From NCBI GenBank assembly GCA_030403585.1, contig JAUEPE010000001.1, positions 372,001 through 436,000 of the forward strand: a stretch of 64,000 nt of DNA, read 5' to 3'. The stretch's first letter is position 1. Each line of letters opens with the position of its first letter. Made by a program: the position numbers and the translations under genes. Source of the stretch: Frankia sp. RB7 (GTDB taxonomy: Bacteria > Pseudomonadota > Alphaproteobacteria > Rhizobiales > Xanthobacteraceae). The notes below the pieces were generated by a model. It saw only the letters and a program-made list of their open reading frames with translations. It was not told where the DNA came from and made no database searches. Of the stretch, positions 1 to 8,125 are shown piece after piece.

Positions 1-1
1 C

Positions 2-763
2 GATCCCGCGGCGGGATCCGGCGGCATCGAGACGCTGACGTCGGAACTATGCACGACGGCATGGGCGTTGTTCCAGGAGATCGAGAAAGCCGGCGGCGCA
101 TTCGCCGCGCTTGAACAGGGCCTGTTCCAGAGCAAGGTCGCGACCACGCGCAAAGCACGCGAGGCCAACATCGCAAGGCGTCGCGACGTGCTGACGGGCG
201 CCAGCGAGTTTCCAAATCTGCACGAGGCCGACGCCACCGTGCTCGACGTGAAGCCGATCGCGCTGTCGCCCGCGGGCGAGCCAAAATGCAAGTTCGACGC
301 GCTCGCGCCGATGCGCCTCGCCGCACCGTTCGAAGCGCTGCGCGACAAATCCGATGCAGCGTTGAAGGCGCGCGGCATGCGGCCCAGCGTGTTCCTGGCC
401 AATCTCGGCACGCCCGCCGACTTCACCGCGCGTGCGACCTTTGCCAAGAGCTTCTTCGAGACGGGCGGCATCCAGGCCGTCGACAGCGAGGGGTTTGCCG
501 ATCCCGCCAAGCTCGCTGCCGCCTTCAAGGCCTCCGGCGCCGCGCTCGCCTGCCTCTGTTCCAGCGACAGGGTTTATGCGGAACACGCCGAAGCTGCGGC
601 AAAGGCCCTGCAAACGGCAGGCAGCCAACATATCTATCTGGCAGGCCGTCCGGCTGAGGCCGAGGCAGCCTTGCGCGCGGCCGGCGTCACCGACTTTGTG
701 TTCGCCGGTGGCGATACGCTTGCGACGTTGCAGGACGCTTATTTGCGGACGGAGCAGCCATGA
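2..763 (+). CDS. mutA: Methylmalonyl-CoA mutase small (beta) subunit, 5' end outside window
   Basis: This is the C-terminal 253 residues of a protein that begins before base 1; the frame is open from base 2. It opens with DPAAGSGGIE and continues to FQEIEKAGG, which is the conserved end of the mutase barrel in the small subunit. A degenerate B12-binding-like domain follows (about residues 110-250 of the visible part, VFLANLGTPADFTARA). The small subunit pairs with the catalytic large subunit to interconvert methylmalonyl-CoA and succinyl-CoA in propionate and branched-chain catabolism. The C-terminal domain lacks the DxHxxG cobalamin motif seen in the large subunit, as expected for this subunit. 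Its stop overlaps the next gene's start as ATGA, implying translational coupling. Family certain; start unknown. Confidence 0.92.
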   Translation, partial: DPAAGSGGIETLTSELCTTAWALFQEIEKAGGAFAALEQGLFQSKVATTRKAREANIARRRDVLTGASEFPNLHEADATVLDVKPIALSPAGEPKCKFDALAPMRLAAPFEALRDKSDAALKARGMRPSVFLANLGTPADFTARATFAKSFFETGGIQAVDSEGFADPAKLAAAFKASGAALACLCSSDRVYAEHAEAAAKALQTAGSQHIYLAGRPAEAEAALRAAGVTDFVFAGGDTLATLQDAYLRTEQP

Positions 764-1224
764 CGGAAGCAGGCAAACCCGTTCTGACAGGCGGCTGCCA
801 ATGCGGCGCGGTTCGCTTTGCGATGTCGGCGGCGCCGAACAAGATTTCAATCTGCCACTGCCGGATGTGCCAGAAAGCGAGCGGCGCGCCTTTCGCCTCG
901 TTCGCCGACATCAACCGCACCGATTTCGCCTGGACCAAGGGGCAGCCGTCGTTCTTCCGCTCGTCCTCGATCGCCGATCGTGGCTATTGCGCCGCCTGCG
1001 GCACGCCGCTGAGTTTTGGCCGCATCGACGGCGACCGGATAGAGATCATGACCGGCGCGTTCGACCGCCCCGACCGCCTGGTACCGACGCGCCAATACGG
1101 AACGGAATCCCGCCTCGGCTGGGTGGTCGGCGTCGCCAACCTGCCGAGCCAGACCACGCAGCAGAATTACGGACCGGAGAAGATGGCGACTATCGTCAGC
1201 CATCAGCATCCGGATCATGATTGA
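760..1224 (+). CDS. GFA family zinc protein (glutathione-dependent formaldehyde-activating enzyme fold)
   Basis: A 154-residue protein of the GFA/CENP-V family. It has the expected cysteines: C13-x-C15 near the N-terminus, C32-x-C34-x2-C37 (the catalytic-type zinc site) and C77-x2-C80 (completing the structural site with C13/C15). Characterised relatives bind glutathione adducts or S-hydroxymethylglutathione, but most members have no proven substrate, so no reaction is assigned. The start ATG overlaps the mutA stop (ATGA), and the end overlaps the upstream candidate start of the mutase large subunit. The gene is therefore wedged between the two mutase subunit genes and very probably co-transcribed with them. 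Whether it acts in that pathway is unknown. Confidence 0.9.
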   Translation: MTEAGKPVLTGGCQCGAVRFAMSAAPNKISICHCRMCQKASGAPFASFADINRTDFAWTKGQPSFFRSSSIADRGYCAACGTPLSFGRIDGDRIEIMTGAFDRPDRLVPTRQYGTESRLGWVVGVANLPSQTTQQNYGPEKMATIVSHQHPDHD

Positions 1225-1246
1225 GCGCCCTGATATGGTTGAAGCC

Positions 1247-3403
1247 ATGAGCCGCATTCCGAACTTTGCAGACATCGCTTTCGAGCGGGCCGCAACCGCC
1301 GCTCCGTCAGGCAGCGCCGAGCCGTGGCTGACGCCCGAGGGCATTTTGGTGAAGCCCGCCTATGGCGAGGCTGATCTTGCCGGACTCGATTTCCTCGATA
1401 CCTATCCGGGCATGGCGCCGTTCCTGCGCGGCCCCTACCCGACCATGTATGTCAACCAGCCCTGGACCGTCCGGCAATATGCCGGCTTCTCCACGGCTGA
1501 GGATTCCAACGCGTTCTACCGCCGCAACCTGGCCGCCGGACAGAAGGGCCTCTCGGTCGCCTTCGATCTCGCCACCCATCGCGGCTATGACTCAGATCAT
1601 CCGCGCGTCGGCGGCGACGTCGGCATGGCCGGCGTGGCCATCGATTCCATCTACGACATGCGCACGCTGTTTGCCGGTATCCCGCTCGACCAGATGAGCG
1701 TGTCCATGACCATGAACGGCGCGGTGCTGCCGATCCTTGCGCTCTATGTCGCGGCCGCCGGCGAACAGGGCGTCGCGCCGGAAAAGCTGTCGGGCACCAT
1801 TCAGAACGACATTCTGAAAGAGTTCATGGTGCGCAACACGTACATCTACCCGCCTGCGCCATCGATGCGGATCATCTCGGACATCTTCGCCTACACCTCG
1901 ACGAAGATGCCGAAATACAACTCTATTTCCATTTCCGGTTATCACATGCAGGAGGCCGGCGCGACGCAGGATCTCGAGCTTGCCTATACGCTCGCAGACG
2001 GCGTCGAATATCTGCGCGCCGGTCTTGCCGCGGGCCTCGATGTCGACCGCTTCGCGCCGCGGCTGTCGTTCTTCTGGGCGATCGGCATGAACTTCTTCAT
2101 GGAAGTCGCCAAACTGCGCGCCGCGCGGCTGCTCTGGGCGAAGCTGCTCAAGCCGTTCAATCCGAAAGACCCGCGCTCGCTGTCGCTGCGCACGCATTCG
2201 CAGACCTCGGGCTGGTCGTTGACCGCGCAGGATGTCTTCAACAACGTGATGCGCACGACGGTGGAGGCGATGGCGGCCACGCAAGGCCACACCCAGTCGC
2301 TGCACACCAACGCGCTCGACGAGGCCTTGGCGCTGCCGACCGATTTCTCGGCGCGCATCGCCCGCAACACGCAGCTGTTCCTGCAGCAGGAGAGCGGCAC
2401 CACCCGCATCATCGATCCCTGGGGCGGCTCCTATTATGTCGAGCGGCTCACGCGCGACCTCGCCGCAAAGGCGTGGGGCCATATCCAGGAGGTCGAGGAG
2501 CTCGGCGGCATGGCGAAGGCGATCGAGGCCGGCGTGCCGAAGCTGCGCATCGAAGAGGCCTCGGCCAAGACCCAGGCCCGCATCGATGCCGGCAAGCAGG
2601 CGGTGATCGGCGTCAACAAGTACAAGCCGTCAGACGAAGCCGCGATCGACATTCTCAAGGTCGATAACACCAATGTCCGACGCTTGCAGATCGACAAGCT
2701 GACGCGGCTGAAATCCGAACGCAGCCAGAAGGACGTCGATGCCGCGCTCGCCGCGCTAACCCGCTCGGCCGGCGAAGGCAACGGCAATCTGCTCGCGCTC
2801 GCGATCGACGCGGCACGGGCCAAGGCAACCGTCGGCGAAATCTCTGACGCAATGGAAAAAGTGTTCGGCCGGCACCGCGCCGAGATCAAGTCGATCACCG
2901 GCGTCTACAAGCGAGAGGCGGCCAGCATGGGCAACCAGGTCGAGAAGGTTCAGGCGCTGATCGACACGTTCGAGGAGGCCGAAGGCCGCCGCCCGCGCAT
3001 CCTGGTCGCCAAGATCGGCCAGGACGGCCACGACCGCGGCCAGAAGGTGATTGCCTCGGCGTTTGCCGATATCGGTTTCGACGTCGATATCGGGCCGCTG
3101 TTTGCGACCGCCGACGAAGCCGCCCGCCAGGCGGTCGAGAACGACGTCCACATCCTCGGCGTCTCCTCGCTCGCCGCCGCCCATCTCACTGCGGTGCCTG
3201 AACTCAAGGCCGCGCTGAAGAAGCAGGGCCGCGAGGACATCATGATCATCATCGGCGGCGTGGTGCCGCCGCAGGATTACGACGCGCTCTATGCCGCCGG
3301 CGCCGAAGCGATCTTCCCGCCGGGCACGGTAATCGCGGAAGCGGCCGAAGAGCTGATCCGCAAGCTGAATGCCCGGCTCGGGCATAGCGAGGCGGCGGAG
3401 TAA
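1247..3403 (+). CDS. scpA: Methylmalonyl-CoA mutase large (alpha, catalytic) subunit
   Basis: The protein has 718 residues from the chosen ATG; an in-frame ATG at 1217 would add ten residues and overlap the GFA gene. MSRIPNF is the N-terminus I expect for this family, and the length matches Sbm-type mutases (about 714). The N-terminal TIM barrel carries the substrate signature YPTMY and [13 protein letters not shown]. The C-terminal B12 domain has the cobalamin motif DGHDRG, then SSL and IIGG, so this is the adenosylcobalamin-binding subunit. It isomerises methylmalonyl-CoA to succinyl-CoA. Its partner subunit lies two genes upstream and its GTPase chaperone meaB about 2.9 kb downstream, so the module is split by unrelated genes. 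Confidence 0.96.
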   Translation: MSRIPNFADIAFERAATAAPSGSAEPWLTPEGILVKPAYGEADLAGLDFLDTYPGMAPFLRGPYPTMYVNQPWTVRQYAGFSTAEDSNAFYRRNLAAGQKGLSVAFDLATHRGYDSDHPRVGGDVGMAGVAIDSIYDMRTLFAGIPLDQMSVSMTMNGAVLPILALYVAAAGEQGVAPEKLSGTIQNDILKEFMVRNTYIYPPAPSMRIISDIFAYTSTKMPKYNSISISGYHMQEAGATQDLELAYTLADGVEYLRAGLAAGLDVDRFAPRLSFFWAIGMNFFMEVAKLRAARLLWAKLLKPFNPKDPRSLSLRTHSQTSGWSLTAQDVFNNVMRTTVEAMAATQGHTQSLHTNALDEALALPTDFSARIARNTQLFLQQESGTTRIIDPWGGSYYVERLTRDLAAKAWGHIQEVEELGGMAKAIEAGVPKLRIEEASAKTQARIDAGKQAVIGVNKYKPSDEAAIDILKVDNTNVRRLQIDKLTRLKSERSQKDVDAALAALTRSAGEGNGNLLALAIDAARAKATVGEISDAMEKVFGRHRAEIKSITGVYKREAASMGNQVEKVQALIDTFEEAEGRRPRILVAKIGQDGHDRGQKVIASAFADIGFDVDIGPLFATADEAARQAVENDVHILGVSSLAAAHLTAVPELKAALKKQGREDIMIIIGGVVPPQDYDALYAAGAEAIFPPGTVIAEAAEELIRKLNARLGHSEAAE

Positions 3404-3566
3404 TTCCGCCGCTCCTTGCGCTCCCCGTATCAAACCGACGGATGGGCTGCCGCGACCAATCTTCACGTCCTGGTGTTCGCGCCGCGCGTTCTGCGCCGGT
3501 TCATCCTGCGATCATTACGCTCGTGCCGATGTCCGAACGCGTCGACGGCGGCCGGATGCACAATTG

Positions 3567-4382
3567 ATGGATATTGAAGTGACATATCATCGTGCAAATG
3601 TGCGGGCAGGATCGTTCGCGATCCTTTCGGCCCTCGCTGTGATCGCCCTTGCCTCCCCCTCCCTCGCCGCCGACCCCAAGCCCGACGCCACCGTCAAGAA
3701 CAGAAACATCGAGGCGCGTGTCTTCCTCGACGACAAGATCAAGGCCGACGCGCCACTGGCGGCCGATTGCCTCGCCGAAGGCAGGAAATGGCTCGACAAG
3801 AACGCAGCCGACGCAGCCAGCTCGCGCAAGCAGGATCCGCAATTCTTCAAGGACGGCGGCTGGGATTTCGAGCGCAAATATTCGATCCGCTCGGTGGTTG
3901 CCGACCGCTATGTGAGCGTCCTGCGCGACGACTACATGGACACCCATGGCGCTCATCCCAATTCGGATGTGAACACGGTGCTGTGGGACAAGTCCGAGAG
4001 CAAGCGCATCTCGATCCGCCCGTTCTTCACCGAGACCGCCGACAATGGCGCGACCATGAAGGCGATGGTGAAGGCCGTGATCGCCTCGCTCAGAATCGAG
4101 AAGAAGAAGCGCGACACCAGCGAGACCGCGACCGAAGAATGGTTCAAGGGCGTCGAACCGAGCCTGCTCAAGATCGGCGCCGCGACGCTCGCGCCGTCGA
4201 CCGAGCCAGGCAAGAGCTCCGGCCTCACCTTCCACTATCCGCCCTATGCGGTCGGCCCCTACGCCGAGGGCCAATATGTCGCATTCGTGCCGTGGGAGAC
4301 ATTGAAGCCCTATCTAACGCCGGAAGGCGCGCGCATCTTCGGCGGCGCGCGGCGAAAGGGCGACGCTGACGAGCAGCAATGA
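3567..4382 (+). CDS. Exported DUF3298/DUF4163-type protein (RsiV/PdaC-like fold)
   Basis: The protein has 271 residues from the ATG at 3567. The frame stays open upstream to 3369, but that part is low-complexity and overlaps scpA, so it is rejected. Residues 12-35 form a signal peptide ending in SLAA before DPKPD. The mature part has the layout of RsiV/PdaC domains: an N-terminal stretch with RNIEARVFLDDKIKAD, then DDYMDTHGAHPNSD, then a Phe-rich C-terminus ending FVPWETLKPYL (the WxxLxPxL feature of DUF3298). The family is periplasmic and binds or modifies peptidoglycan-related ligands in Gram-positives; in alphaproteobacteria the role is unknown. It stands alone between scpA and a solute-binding protein gene. 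Confidence 0.75.
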   Translation: MDIEVTYHRANVRAGSFAILSALAVIALASPSLAADPKPDATVKNRNIEARVFLDDKIKADAPLAADCLAEGRKWLDKNAADAASSRKQDPQFFKDGGWDFERKYSIRSVVADRYVSVLRDDYMDTHGAHPNSDVNTVLWDKSESKRISIRPFFTETADNGATMKAMVKAVIASLRIEKKKRDTSETATEEWFKGVEPSLLKIGAATLAPSTEPGKSSGLTFHYPPYAVGPYAEGQYVAFVPWETLKPYLTPEGARIFGGARRKGDADEQQ

Positions 4383-4501
4383 GTTCCAACGGAATCCGTT
4401 GCTCACAGCGCCGTTGGGCGGCCGCTTGCGACATCCCTGCAAAGCCGCGTAGCATATTGCATTGAGACGAGCCCGATTCCCGAGGGCCGCCGGGATAATT
4501 G

Positions 4502-5491
4502 ATGCCAGGAATCACGCGCCGCATTTTCGCGGCCTCTTCTGTGGCTGCCGCCACGTCCGCGCTCCTCTCACCTGCGCGCGCGCAAGCCTATCCGGCGCGG
4601 CCGGTGACCTTGATCGTGCCGTGGGGGGCGGGTGGCGGCACGGATGCGACCGCGCGCATCGTCGCGACACTGCTGGAGAAGGAGCTCGGCCAACCCTTCA
4701 ACGTCGTCAACCGCACCGGCGGCTCCGGCGCCGTTGGCCATGCCGAGATCGCGGCCGCGGCGCCGGATGGCTACACCATCGGCATGATGACCGTGGAAAT
4801 CGCGATGCTGCATTGGCAAGCCCAGACGCATCTGACGGCACGGAATTTTACGCCGCTGGCGCTGGTGAACGAAGACCCGCCGGGCATCCAGGTATCGACG
4901 TCCTCCCCATACAAGACGGTGAAGGAGCTGATGGACGCCATCAGGCTGGCGTCTCCGGGACGGTTCAAGGCCTCAGGCACCGGACAAGGCGGCATCTGGC
5001 ATCTCGCCCTCGGCGGCTGGATGCAGGCGATGGGATTGCCGGCCAACCAGGTCGCGTGGTCCGCGTCGAATGGCGCAGCACCGGCCATGCAGGATCTCGT
5101 CGCGGGCAACATCGATCTCACCACCTGCTCGGTGCCGGAAGCGCGCGCCACCATCGAGGCCGGCCAGGCCCGGAGCCTCGCGATCATGGCGCCCGCGCGC
5201 AATCCGATCTTCCCCGACGTCCCTACGCTGAAGGAGGCGCTCGGTGTCGACTATTCCACGAGCTCTTGGCGCGGCATCGGCGGCCCCAAGGGCTTGCCTC
5301 CGGACATCGCCGCCACGCTGACCGCGGCCTTGAAGAAGGTGTATGACTCCCCCGCATTCAAGGACTTCATGACCGGACGCGGTTTCGGCACCGTCTGGCG
5401 TGATGCCGGTCAGTTCGAGACCTTCATGGACCAGGCGGATCGCCAGATGGGTCAGGCCATGAAGGCGGCTGGATTTGCCAAGGCGTCATGA
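4502..5491 (+). CDS. Tripartite tricarboxylate transporter (Bug family) substrate-binding protein
   Basis: The protein has 329 residues from the ATG at 4502; a TTG directly before it would add one residue. A Tat-like signal (ITRRIFAASS, cleavage near ARAQA) is followed by the Bug-family start YPARPVTLIVPWGAGGGTDA. Later family marks are VVNRTGGSGAVGH and the VPTLKEAL/GPKGLPP region near the C-terminus. Bug proteins are periplasmic receptors for carboxylates and related small anions. No TctA/TctB membrane genes lie nearby, so this is one of the many orphan Bug receptors of Bradyrhizobium-like genomes and its ligand cannot be inferred. Confidence 0.9.
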   Translation: MPGITRRIFAASSVAAATSALLSPARAQAYPARPVTLIVPWGAGGGTDATARIVATLLEKELGQPFNVVNRTGGSGAVGHAEIAAAAPDGYTIGMMTVEIAMLHWQAQTHLTARNFTPLALVNEDPPGIQVSTSSPYKTVKELMDAIRLASPGRFKASGTGQGGIWHLALGGWMQAMGLPANQVAWSASNGAAPAMQDLVAGNIDLTTCSVPEARATIEAGQARSLAIMAPARNPIFPDVPTLKEALGVDYSTSSWRGIGGPKGLPPDIAATLTAALKKVYDSPAFKDFMTGRGFGTVWRDAGQFETFMDQADRQMGQAMKAAGFAKAS

Positions 5492-5616
5492 GGTTTCGTA
5501 CTGAACGCAGAAGCCGCTGCACCATCCTTTCTGAGGGACCTCGCCTGGTCCGCCGGAGCGCCTAACAGGCCCTGACGGCGCTGGGCTGGTTGACGACCCT
5601 GTGCTAATGTTTGGCT

Positions 5617-5931
5617 ATGACTGATGTCGTAGACATTTCGCTCCAGACGCTCGTCGGAAAGCTCAAGGAGCTAGCACCCGCCTTGAGGGCTTCCGGCATC
5701 ACGCGCCTATACCTGTTTGGATCCCGTGCGCGCGGCGACGCACGGCCTGAGAGCGATCTGGACATCTTGGTCGAGACGACGTCGCGCGAAGAATCACCAC
5801 GGTTTGACTATTTCAAAGCTCTCCACTTGATTGAAGACCATCTCGGCCTTCAGGTGCAAATATCGATGCGAGATTTGCTGAAGCCGCGCATGGCAGAGCG
5901 GATCGCGGATGACCTGATCGAGGTCTTCTGA
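5617..5931 (+). CDS. mntA: MntA-type minimal nucleotidyltransferase antitoxin
   Basis: A 104-residue MNT-domain protein. It carries the complete nucleotidyltransferase motif GS-x10-DxD: G35-S36 followed by D47 and D49, inside LFGSRARGDARPESDLDI. In MntA/HepT systems the antitoxin transfers AMP groups to a tyrosine of the HEPN toxin and silences it. The next gene starts one base after this stop and encodes the HEPN partner, so the pair is complete. A TTG six bases upstream (5611) could also start it. The region looks less GC-rich than its neighbours, which fits acquired DNA, though I did not measure it. Confidence 0.88.
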   Translation: MTDVVDISLQTLVGKLKELAPALRASGITRLYLFGSRARGDARPESDLDILVETTSREESPRFDYFKALHLIEDHLGLQVQISMRDLLKPRMAERIADDLIEVF

Positions 5932-6276
5932 ATGCCGCCGACCGTGGAAGACCGATTGCGGGATATTCTGGAAGCCATCACTGACATCGAAAATGCCGTG
6001 AGAGACTTCACGTTGGATCAATTTGTCGCCGAGAAAACGACCCGGCTGGCAATCGAACGTCTTCTGGAAATCATCTGCGAAGCGTCGAGATTCATCCCCG
6101 ACGATCTAAAGCGGGCCGAGCCGGAGATCGACTGGCGCAAGATGATCGACTTCGGAAACCTGCTTCGTCATGCCTATCACATGACGAAGGCCGAGATCGT
6201 TTGGGACATCGTTCAAATCCACCTTCCACCATTGAAATCCTGCGCTGAAAGACACATTCGCATGTCGGGCCGCTAG
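5932..6276 (+). CDS. hepT: HepT-type HEPN (DUF86) toxin, probable RNase
   Basis: A 114-residue all-helical DUF86/HEPN protein directly abutting mntA. The helix that normally holds the RNase motif Rx4-6H followed by xY reads GNLLRHAY: H80 and Y82 are present, but the position of the usual arginine is G75 and an arginine (R79) sits next to the histidine instead. Y82 would be the tyrosine AMPylated by the partner in characterised systems. The usual IPW-type segment before the motif is represented by EIDWRKMIDF. Either the active site uses R79 in another geometry or the protein is a weak or dead RNase. The module separates scpA from meaB. Confidence 0.85.
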   Translation: MPPTVEDRLRDILEAITDIENAVRDFTLDQFVAEKTTRLAIERLLEIICEASRFIPDDLKRAEPEIDWRKMIDFGNLLRHAYHMTKAEIVWDIVQIHLPPLKSCAERHIRMSGR

Positions 6277-6294
6277 CGGCTGGATGCGAAGGCC

Positions 6295-7284
6295 ATGATG
6301 ACCAATAGCAAGACCATCAACATTATCGCCCTCGCCCGCGACCTCCGCGACGGCCATCGCGCGGCGCTGGCGCGGGCCATCACGCTCGTCGAAAGCCGGC
6401 GCGGCGATCATCAGGCGCAGGCGCGTGAGCTGGTGCAGATGCTGCTGCCCGACACCGGCAAGGCGGTTCGCGTCGGCATTACAGGTTCGCCGGGCGTTGG
6501 CAAATCCACCACCATCGACGTGCTCGGGACGAAGCTGATCGAGCAGGGCCACAAGGTCGCGGTGCTCGCGGTCGATCCGTCCTCGGCGCGCAGTGGCGGC
6601 TCGATCCTCGGCGACAAGACGCGGATGGCACAGCTGTCGGCCTCCGACGATGCCTTCATCCGCCCCTCGCCGTCGTCAGGCACGCTCGGCGGCGTGGCTG
6701 CAAAAACGCGCGAGGCGATGCTGTTGTGCGAGGCCGCCGGCTTCGACGTCGTGCTGGTCGAGACCGTCGGCATCGGTCAGTCCGAGACCGCGGTCTGCGA
6801 CATGACCGATTTCTTTCTCGCGCTGATGCTGCCGGGTGGCGGCGACGAACTGCAAGGCATCAAGAAAGGCCTCGTCGAGCTCGCCGACATGATCGCGATC
6901 AACAAGGCCGACGGCGACAATCTCAAGCGCGCCAACATTACCGCCGCCGATTATCGCGGCGCGCTGCATATTCTGGCGCCGCGCTCCGAACATTGGCACC
7001 CTCCGGTCGTCACCTATTCGGCGCTGGCCGGCACCGGCATTGCCGAACTCTGGCAGAAGATCCTCGAACACCGCACGGCGATGAACGCGTCCGGCGAGTT
7101 CGCCGCGCGCCGGCGCGACCAGCAGGTGAAATGGATGTGGTCGATGCTGGAGCAGCGCTTGCTGGCGCGGTTGCGCAGCGAGGCATCGGTGCGGGTCAAG
7201 GTGAAGAAGATCGAGGCGGAGGTCGCCGGCGGTCATCTGGCCCCGGCGCTTGCCGCCGAGCAGATATTGGAGTTGCTGCAATGA
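6295..7284 (+). CDS. meaB: MeaB, GTPase chaperone of methylmalonyl-CoA mutase
   Basis: A 329-residue G3E-family GTPase. Walker A is GSPGVGKST at residues 64-72; the VDPSSARSGGSILGDKTRM segment and VETVGIGQSE are diagnostic of MeaB/ArgK, and NKAD supplies guanine specificity. MeaB gates cobalamin loading into methylmalonyl-CoA mutase and protects the enzyme during turnover, so it works with the scpA and mutA products encoded upstream. It starts only 18 bp after hepT ends. Its stop overlaps the start of the pyroglutamyl peptidase gene (ATGA). Confidence 0.95.
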   Translation: MMTNSKTINIIALARDLRDGHRAALARAITLVESRRGDHQAQARELVQMLLPDTGKAVRVGITGSPGVGKSTTIDVLGTKLIEQGHKVAVLAVDPSSARSGGSILGDKTRMAQLSASDDAFIRPSPSSGTLGGVAAKTREAMLLCEAAGFDVVLVETVGIGQSETAVCDMTDFFLALMLPGGGDELQGIKKGLVELADMIAINKADGDNLKRANITAADYRGALHILAPRSEHWHPPVVTYSALAGTGIAELWQKILEHRTAMNASGEFAARRRDQQVKWMWSMLEQRLLARLRSEASVRVKVKKIEAEVAGGHLAPALAAEQILELLQ

Positions 7285-7928
7285 GCGACAAGCTCCGCAT
7301 TCTCCTCACCGGCTTCGGCCCGTTTCCCGGCGCGCCCCATAATCCGACCCAGCCGCTGGTGGCGCGGCTGGCGCAATTGCGCCGGCCAGCGCTCGATGAT
7401 GTTGCGCTATCGCGCCATATCTTTCCGGTGACTTACGCCGCGGTCGACCGGCAATTGCCGGAGGTGCTGACGCAAGTGAAGCCGGATGCGCTGCTGATGT
7501 TCGGCCTCGCCGCGCGCACGCCGTACCTGCGCATCGAGAGCCGTGCGCGCAACGCCGTCACCATGCTGTGGCCCGACGCCGCCAACACCCGCTCGAGCAA
7601 GCGCGGCATCGCCGGTCATGCGGACGCCATGAATTTCGGCCCGCACACGGCAAGGCTGTTGCGCGCCGCGCGCCTCACCGGCATCGATGCGCGGCCCTCA
7701 CGCGATGCCGGCGCTTATCTCTGCAATTATCTGAGCTGGCGCGCGATCGAGAATGTCAGAGCGGGCGGGCCTGGGCTCGCGGCGTTCATCCACATTCCCC
7801 TGCTCGCACGCAGCGGCGCGGTACGGCGCAAGGGCGCGCCGCGGATTACGCTGGACGAATTGGTGGATGCTGGGGAAGCGATGCTGATGGAGATGGTGGG
7901 GTTGGCAAGGAAGCGGCGCGCTTCGTAG
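7281..7928 (+). CDS. pcp: Pyroglutamyl-peptidase I (peptidase C15)
   Basis: A 215-residue cysteine peptidase. It opens with LLTGFGPFPGAPHNPT, the family's N-terminal signature. The expected catalytic triad is visible: E86 in RIESRARN, C148 in AGAYLCNYLSW and H171 in FIHIPLL. The enzyme removes N-terminal pyroglutamate from peptides in the cytoplasm. It overlaps the meaB stop by four bases and is probably translated from the same mRNA, although no functional link with the mutase is known. A palindromic repeat begins at its stop codon. Confidence 0.9.
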   Translation: MSDKLRILLTGFGPFPGAPHNPTQPLVARLAQLRRPALDDVALSRHIFPVTYAAVDRQLPEVLTQVKPDALLMFGLAARTPYLRIESRARNAVTMLWPDAANTRSSKRGIAGHADAMNFGPHTARLLRAARLTGIDARPSRDAGAYLCNYLSWRAIENVRAGGPGLAAFIHIPLLARSGAVRRKGAPRITLDELVDAGEAMLMEMVGLARKRRAS

Positions 7929-8010
7929 GGTGGGCAAAGGCGCCCTTGCGCCGTGCCCACCATCATCGACGTCGGTGGTAACAAGGGTGGGCACGCTTCG
8001 CTTTGCCCAC
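7926..8010. repeat. Dispersed palindromic repeat (GTGGGCA/TGCCCAC type)
   Basis: Immediately after pcp lie two hairpins built from the same words. The first pairs gtgggcaaaggcgc with gcgccgtgcccac, and the second pairs gtgggcacgc with gctttgcccac. Short intergenic elements with these words are common in Bradyrhizobium-like genomes as I recall them; that is memory, not a search. In this position it could act as a transcription terminator or mRNA stabiliser for the meaB-pcp transcript. It is unrelated to the other repeat family in this window. Confidence 0.6.
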
Positions 8011-8125
8011 GGCACCTCCGCTGGCGGTAAACATTTAACCCTACTGCGAATAATCCCCACGTCTAACGCCGCCCTGCGCTACCTAACTCTCGCGGACATC
8101 TCCCGCGTCCGCCGAAGGACGCGTC

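Noticed and set aside
3369..3566. Upstream extension of the DUF3298 gene
   Set aside because: It overlaps scpA and is arginine/proline low-complexity; the ATG at 3567 gives a clean signal peptide.
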